NCBI GenBank assembly: GCA_000711775.1
Contig: ARYC01017492.1
Location: 1-64,000 of the forward strand
Direction of reading: 5' to 3'
Length of the DNA: 64,000 nucleotides
Source: Oxytricha trifallax
Taxonomy: Eukaryota > Ciliophora > Spirotrichea > Sporadotrichida > Oxytrichidae
Shown here one piece after another: positions 58,286 to 64,000 of this stretch; position 1 is the first letter of the stretch; each line of letters begins with the position of its first letter. The notes under the pieces are model-generated. The model worked only from the letters and a program-made list of their open reading frames with translations. It did no database searches and was not told the DNA's origin. Made by a program: the position numbers and the translations under genes.

Positions 58286-59639
58286 TTATAAGAAATTTAA
58301 TAAAATAATAACATACTAAAATGTAATGTGAAAAATTAAAAGTGTTGATCCCTAGATCAACTTCACCATTATTTATATACTTTAAATTTTAAATAAATTT
58401 TAGCCTGTTTCAAATCTCCATAGTTTCTTAAAATCCTTATCTCCCGAGTATTTAGGTGTGTTACTTTTGGTCACCTCCATAGTTTAAGTTAAGCATTTGG
58501 ATTTTGTGTTAAAAATACAATTTTTTTCAATCTCGAGAAGTACTATGCATAGTTAGGGCGAACCAGAGACATAGACGATTATAGTATAATAATTCTATTT
58601 TTAAGGATTTTAAGGTTCATCTATTTATAAATCACCTGAGAAATCAAATCTGAGGCTATTATTTTATAGAAGGTACAATAACTAGCTGTACTTAAAGATC
58701 ACAGCGATAAGGTTAAGCTAAATAATTATGAAAAATAATTGAGAATTGGTCAATTTAAAAAAAATTAAGTATTAAAATTATTATAGACAATAATGAAAAT
58801 GGTATTCTAGAAAGAGTATCGTAATCATCACCATAATATTTTCTACAATCTAGCCATCAATTCTATATTTATATTTTGTACTGTTGCCCTACAAGCCTTG
58901 GTTTAGTGTCAATTAGTCTCCTGCTGGTGAGAATTGATGAATTTTAAATATTTTAATTATGTTTTTTGTAAATTATTCATTTAAGTGAACAATAATACCT
59001 TTGGCTACTATAATTCTTAATCAACAATGATTATTATTTGTTTTAATTTTCATTTATAAATTTTCGATTATTTACTATAAATCCAATTTTATTATTAATT
59101 TTTTCATGTTCCAAAGCAAATCTACAATATCGTTTCAGCAGTATAATTGAGTTTTTAATTTATAATAGTAGACTATTAAGGAATATTATATAAGGATTTA
59201 AATAGGGTTTATGTAGGTGCTTATAGTTAAGATTTAGTAATTTAATAGAGTTATACAAGCGAGATATTTAAGTAATTGAGGCAATCATAAGCAATGTATG
59301 ATGTGGCTGTTCAATGAATTTAATCTTTCTTAGTAGATTTTTAATTGTTTGTAATGTTACTTAATTAACAAATAATTCTCTTGATCATTGTAAAATATGC
59401 AAGACGTGACATTTTGAAGGCCATTTGGATATTTAGAAATATCAGCTTTTGAAATTATAGGAATTAATTATACCACCCAAAAAGTAAGTTGCGTTTGAAG
59501 TGCCTACCCGTTCAATTCAAAGCTTCTTATTGAAGACCGATATTTTCATTTTCAAATTAAATTTAATTAATTGATTTGGATTTTTATATGATGAGATTTG
59601 ATAAAATTATCAAAAATTTATTATAATTTTGGATTTTTC
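58286..59639. other. AT-rich spacer
   Basis: A small hairpin (GTTGATC CCTA GATCAAC, 58343-58360) and otherwise no supported gene. Boxes at 59405-59470 (gacattttgaaggcc...) resemble 24690-24760, next to repeat copy 1. Confidence 0.4.
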
Positions 59640-59882
59640 ACAAATCTCATAATGGAACAATCTATCACTGTGAACTATTTTTTGTTTCTCTGGATCCAAA
59701 GGGCACAGAAAAGATGCGCAATTAATCAATTTGTGGTAATTATATAAAATAAACATTTAAATTGCTTCAAAACACACTTAAAAACGCATATTTTATGAAA
59801 TTGGCCATGGCTTTCTCTTAACAAATTTACATTTTTCTAGATTTTACCTTATTCAACCAAGGTCAAATCTTATAAATCTGAA
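59640..59882 (-). repeat. Dispersed ~220-bp repeat, copy 4
   Basis: Reversed, it reads TTGACCTTGGTTGAATAAGG, AAATCTAGAAAAATGTAAAT, GCCATGGCCAATTTCATAA, GCGCATCTTTTCTGTGCCC and ends TGATAGATTGTTCC. It is the best match to copy 2 at 39474-39695. Confidence 0.7.
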
Positions 59883-60244
59883 ATAAATATAACTATTAAT
59901 CTAGTACATTCAAATTGGGGGGAAACAGTTAAAAACTAATAAAAAAAGAGTACAAATATAAATATGATCAAATCAGATTACATCTCTAAAAACAAACTGT
60001 AGCTAAAGAAAAATAACTTATTTAAGAGATGAATCATTGATCATTAAATTTAATATTTAAGTAAATGTTTAATTCTGTTTAATTGAGCTTAATGTAAAAG
60101 TAAAAATTTGTTAATGGATTTACGTTGATTAAGGAAAAAAAAAATATTTATTCTCTCATCATCTGAACTATCTTATTATACATCAATTTTATCATCGCAT
60201 TATCTTTTAAGTTCTATTTTAAAATAATTTGAACATATTTTTAT

Positions 60245-60700
60245 TAATTATAATGATCTCCTCGATGTCACCGATCCATTTCTTATCTAAGTGCGACCAA
60301 TCGTCGCATTAATCTGGGAGGAACTTCAGCAATTAGGGCTTTTGCTGCGCATATCCTAAGAAATCATCATCTGTAAGGCCTTCTATTTAAGGAACAGCAG
60401 CTACAGTTACATCAACTCGTTTTAAGTACTAAAGCTAAATAAATTTCATAAATCCACCTCTTTTTCGCCATTAAGAATGCTCTTGATAAAATAAACAGTG
60501 CAGCATCCTAATTTTGGCAAGTAAGCTCCGCACTCTTGTGCTAAGATGTTATGTAGCTCTTTCTTCCTCTCAATCTTCTCTTGCACTTTATGAATTTTCA
60601 CTCGTGACTACTATCCCTGTAACTGCACATCTTATTATTAAACACATACTTGATTTACCTTCTTGTTAGTGAAGTATAAAAATGGACAACAAAATTTTAA
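60245..60700 (-). pseudogene. Cysteine-containing protein gene, divergent to the transposase
   Basis: The first frame reads FCCPFLYFTNKKVNQVCV, RVKIHKVQEKIERKKELH, LAQECGAYLPKLGCCTVY and FIKSILNGEKE; the next, KFIQLQYLKRVDVTVAAV, PQIEGLTDDDFLGYAQQK, LLKFLPDQCDDWSHLDKK and WIGDIEEIII. The change of frame near 60460 needs one indel. The conserved look (DDDFLGYAQQKP, CDDWSHLDKKW) suggests a real protein family, but it is not recognised. It points away from the transposase genes at 60803-62326 and may belong to the same element. Confidence 0.55.
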
Positions 60701-60802
60701 CAATTAATTATAATTTTATATAGGGTTACTAATAAATATTCGAGTACAATAGGAAAACTATATAAAGAAATCCTCTTTGCCAAAAAAGTCTCCCAGAAGA
60801 AA

Positions 60803-61542
60803 ATGAAAACTCTTATGTCTAACGATATATCGCAATCAATGCTTACTGATTTTTTTAAGCTTGATAATCCATCTCTAGAATCAAGTTTATCCGATAACGA
60901 GTTAAAGTAATAAAATGATCAGGTTTCGGAACTAGGGAGAATAAAGCTTTATTAAGGAAGCTCAACGAAGCTTCTCATAAACAATCCAACCAGATATAAT
61001 GAAATATTTCTTGAGTATTGGAACGAAGTCTCTATACTTGAATTTGATAGTCATTTTTAGAAATACAATTTCAATAAAGTATTCGATGCAGTGTTATATG
61101 ATCCAAGGGTGTAGCTTGAATTGCCTTAATTCAATAATGGAGACTTCGGTTGTCTGAATTAAATACAGTTGGAGGAAACAGTAAGAACAATGCTCTAACT
61201 CTTTTATGTAATAAGCTTGTAACGAGTTAAATAAAATAAGTGGAGTTTGACTTGATTGATTAGCGAGACGAATACCTTAGTAATTTGCAGGCTCAACCAA
61301 ATTCTAATATTGATTCCCTTTCTGATAAACTTTAACGACTCAGTATTGGCGAAGAACCCCAGTTCTTTGGAATATTGAAAGAAATTAAGTCTTAACTTTC
61401 ATAATAAAAATCAGAAAGCTAGATTCAATTATCTAAAATATTTATTGTAATTCTAGTTTTAGCATTGTCAATAATTGTAATCGACTTGGATTTACCAAGT
61501 AAAGAGTAAAAAAGGTCTTAAAAGAGAAGAAACTAAGATTGA
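60803..61542 (+). pseudogene. Protein upstream of the DDE transposase, two frames
   Basis: ATG 60803 opens MKTLMSNDISQSMLTDFF and gives 150 codons (GSSTKLLINNPTRYNEIF, LEYWNEVSILEFDSHFQK). From about 61140 another frame reads LNTVGGNSKNNALTLLCN, VEFDLIDQRDEYLSNLQ, SDKLQRLSIGEEPQFFGI and a transmembrane-like stretch (IFIVILVLALSIIVIDL), to TGA 61540. It may be one protein with an indel near 61130. It could be an accessory protein or the transposase's N-terminal part. Confidence 0.5.
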
Positions 61543-61691
61543 AGGTAGTATAGGTACTCCCATTAACGCTTTGGAAAATTTTCTGATAGCTTAAAGGAAT
61601 TTATAAAGAGTTTTCTTTCATCAGGAAATAAGATTCAGAATCTCAATAATCTACTCTGAAACAAAAATTTGATGTTACATTTTCTTAAGGC

Positions 61692-62326
61692 ATGCTGAGT
61701 AATTATGTACGACAAAAGTTAGACTTAAGCTATAAGAAAGTTTATTCAGTTGATATAAGACCAAACTTTTAAAAATGTATCTTTTAAAGGCAACTTGCTG
61801 CCTACAACTTCGCTTAAATTCTTGATTAAGGACTGAATCTAATAAATATAGAAGAGAGTAGCATTTAATGGATTGAAAACCCAACCAAAGCTTGGTCGGT
61901 AAAAGGATTTAAACACTCTAATAATAGTCTTAGTAGAATTTCTGCGGCTAATATTATATGTGTCATTAGCTCCACTGGAAACTTATATTTTACATTAAAC
62001 TAAGGCCACAATAACAACTTACCAATCTGGTCATTTATTCTTAAAATTGTATTGCACTTAAAGAAATTGAATAAAAACTGGAGGCAATAGACAATTATAA
62101 TGTTGAATAATGAAACTTACCACGGAGTATATTTATTAAGGATAAGACTTTAGAACTTTAAATTCTTACAGCCTTTCTAGGTCCATATCAATTTGACTCA
62201 GCACCGATTTAAAAAAATTTGCATTTATTGAAAAGGATTTTTAACTTACAATCAATCTCAAATCTGTAACAAAGCAAGAACATTTTGACAATAAAGATAC
62301 TCTTAAAATGTTTAAGGCCTAGTTGA
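61692..62326 (+). pseudogene. DDE transposase of a second Tc1/mariner-like family, catalytic residues lost
   Basis: ATG 61692 gives 179 codons: INIEESSIQWIENPTKAWS, ANIICVISSTGNLYFTLNQ, NWRQQTIIMLNNETYHG; a second frame adds AFLGPYQFDSAPIQK. These match the order of DDE_3-type transposases, where the blocks read (V/I)DE, (L/M)DNAxYH and GPYxFxxAPxE. Here the three catalytic positions read E, N and Q, so all are changed, the last by GAA or GAG becoming TAA. One indel separates the last block. The element is long dead. Confidence 0.7.
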
Positions 62327-62449
62327 TTGCAAAAACATGGAATTCATGATTGTGGCCTAGATTATTCATAGATATAAAGATTATTTTAGAAGTCATTGTA
62401 AAACTCCTTGAAATTTTAAACATAACCACTTTGACATAGCCTAAATTGA

Positions 62450-62776
62450 TTTAAACAATCTTTTGAGCTTTAAAGTTCATACTAAAATTTATTCTTTACT
62501 TCTAGTGATTTTAATAATTCATCATTTGTTCTGAGTTCACTTTAGAGAAGATTAATCAATGTATTTAATTCGCTAAACCTTATTGAAATAACAAATTAGT
62601 CCTTTGCTGCGAATAAGGACACTATTATCCCCTCAAAATTATTAATCAAAACTTATATTCTACTTATATATGGTTATAAATGCGTATAAATTCTACATGA
62701 TCATAGATATCTGGAATTTTTGTATATATTTAACAATATTATCGAATAGAATTTGTAATTTATAGATAATTTCTGA
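62450..62776 (+). CDS. Unrecognised 108-codon frame behind the transposase
   Basis: A TGA-free frame ending at TGA 62774 reads FELQSSYQNLFFTSSDFN, SFVLSSLQRRLINVFNSL, FAANKDTIIPSKLLIKTY and CVQILHDHRYLEFLYIF. Position and strand suggest it could be the C-terminal part of the transposase, but no family motif is seen. Confidence 0.4.
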
Positions 62777-64000
62777 GTCTTGATAATAAATTTGATTCGC
62801 TTCTCTTCTAAGCTACGGGATTAAGCTAAGTATGGTGGAAAGATTATAATTTATTATTTTTTCCATTTCAATTTGTGTTGTCTCTAAAGGTTTACCGCTA
62901 TTCTGATCATTTTGGCAAGGCAACTTTATTCCAATCTGTTTCAGTCAAGCAAGATTAATTAATAAATACTTTTTATTTTATTCTTATAGAACAGAAACGC
63001 AAAGAGTAATATTTTCATATATTTTCATTACATAAACCAATATATAAAATCAGGATGTTTAAGGTTTATTGCAGTTTACAAAATTCTTCGAAGTGTTTTT
63101 ACTTCATTAAGTAAATCTTCATACTTGCATGGAACTTTATTAATATTATAAATATCAAGAATTTAAAATAACTATTATAACTTTAATTTATTTTGAAAAA
63201 GACCTATTGGAATTGTTTTCATATTATTTTTGCTTTAGCAAATAAAATTGTTGTTGATTATTGATGGATCAGTTAGATTTTTCTATTATCGCTTAAGATT
63301 AGATTGAACAATTATATTTTAGTCTGTGCATATAAATCTTTAGTTGTAGGCTTATATATTTTAAATATTTTTGATTATTTCATTCATCTGTAATGAGTTT
63401 TACTATTCTACTATTCTTAAGGTTAATTTATGTTTTTACTCAGCTGGTTATATTACCAAAACTCGTTTATAGATTTTAATTCACTCACTTCAAATCAAAT
63501 TGATTGAAAATGATTAAAATAAATAATGCCGTTTTTAGCAAAAACTCCTCATCAATTATGATGAAAGTTAAGTAAATTACCTATAAGAGTTGATTTAAAA
63601 TCTCAATCCAAATAATAGAATTTGGGTAATCAAAAAAATTATATTATTCATAGTTTATGCTATTTTAAATAGTTGATTAGTTTTTTAATTATTACCATTA
63701 ATTGATTTTAAAAACATGTTTTTATAGATATATTTATTTATTTATTTATCATCGTTGTAACTGGTCCAATTAAAGAAATTTGAACTAGTCTGAATACCCA
63801 ACAAAGTCTTTTTGAATTTTCATATTATTTGTAGCTCAGTCTTTTAATAAGAATATATTTTTATACAAAATAAGTTTTTATTGGAAATCATTTTTTTTAT
63901 GATTTTGATTTGATTGTTTTATATAAAGTATATATTAGAAGACCCTAAACTTAAATTTTTAATTTATTAGAGAGTAAAAATAAGATAAATCTATTCCAAT
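62777..64000. other. AT-rich spacer to window end
   Basis: No supported gene or repeat; the DNA is among the most AT-rich of the window. Confidence 0.4.

Noticed and set aside
58343-58360. Perfect 7-bp hairpin as a terminator
   Set aside because: Eukaryotic context; it is short and has no gene end clearly associated with it.
60280-60610. Plus-strand open frames over this interval
   Set aside because: All three plus frames are open, but the minus-strand reading gives consistent protein sequence with conserved-looking motifs.

Overview
The window looks like germline (micronuclear) DNA of a hypotrich ciliate such as Oxytricha, Stylonychia or a relative. Three things point there. (1) Open frames become long only when TAA and TAG are read as glutamine and TGA as the sole stop. 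(2) One complete 4.1-kb transposon carries C4A4 telomere-like repeats (CAAAACCCCAAAACCCC) at its end, a 3-bp ATT target duplication, and three genes: a DDE transposase of about 42 kDa, a C2H2-finger/kinase protein of about 57 kDa, and a third small gene. This is the layout known for TBE elements. (3) The DNA is extremely AT-rich and packed with nested transposons, MITEs and short coding islands, with no ordinary compact genes. The species cannot be fixed from the sequence alone.

Layout. 1-335: end of a first TBE. 411-662 (-): short ORF with a start codon. 2720-4099 (+): an uninterrupted 459-codon ORF, the best intact protein gene here, followed by a 3' tail that recurs at 21.8 kb on a different body. 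4.4-6.9 kb: small coding islands. 7.4-11.0 kb: a non-LTR retrotransposon (LINE) with endonuclease and reverse transcriptase. 11-16.5 kb: coding islands of unknown function. 17.8-23.8 kb: a second LINE copy split by a Merlin/IS1016-like DNA transposon (perfect 8-bp target duplication), which contains a third retroposon-like unit. 24.4-28.2 kb: repeats and islands. 28.36-28.89 kb: an inverted-repeat element. 29.2-30.35 kb: a decayed zinc-finger/pseudokinase gene resembling the TBE 57-kDa type. 32.4-38.9 kb: more islands. 39.0-39.4 and 49.3-49.7 kb: two copies of a TA-flanked palindromic MITE; the second interrupts a reading frame that is restored by exact removal between its TAs. 40.85-44.93 kb: the complete TBE. 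45.3-46.2 kb: an inverted repeat enclosing an acidic ORF. 46.6-51.7 kb: several long ciliate-code ORFs. 53-58.3 kb: further islands and a 450-codon frame with two TGAs. 60.2-62.8 kb: a decayed DDE transposon with a divergent cysteine-rich gene.

How the parts relate. Most recognisable proteins belong to mobile elements. The unassigned islands could be macronucleus-destined segments of host genes (MDSs), germline-limited genes, or decayed element genes. Telling these apart needs the macronuclear genome, which is not available here. With TGA as the only stop in AT-rich DNA, frames of 50-100 codons can arise by chance, so short islands are scored low. No rRNA, tRNA, CRISPR array or bacterial-type operon was seen.
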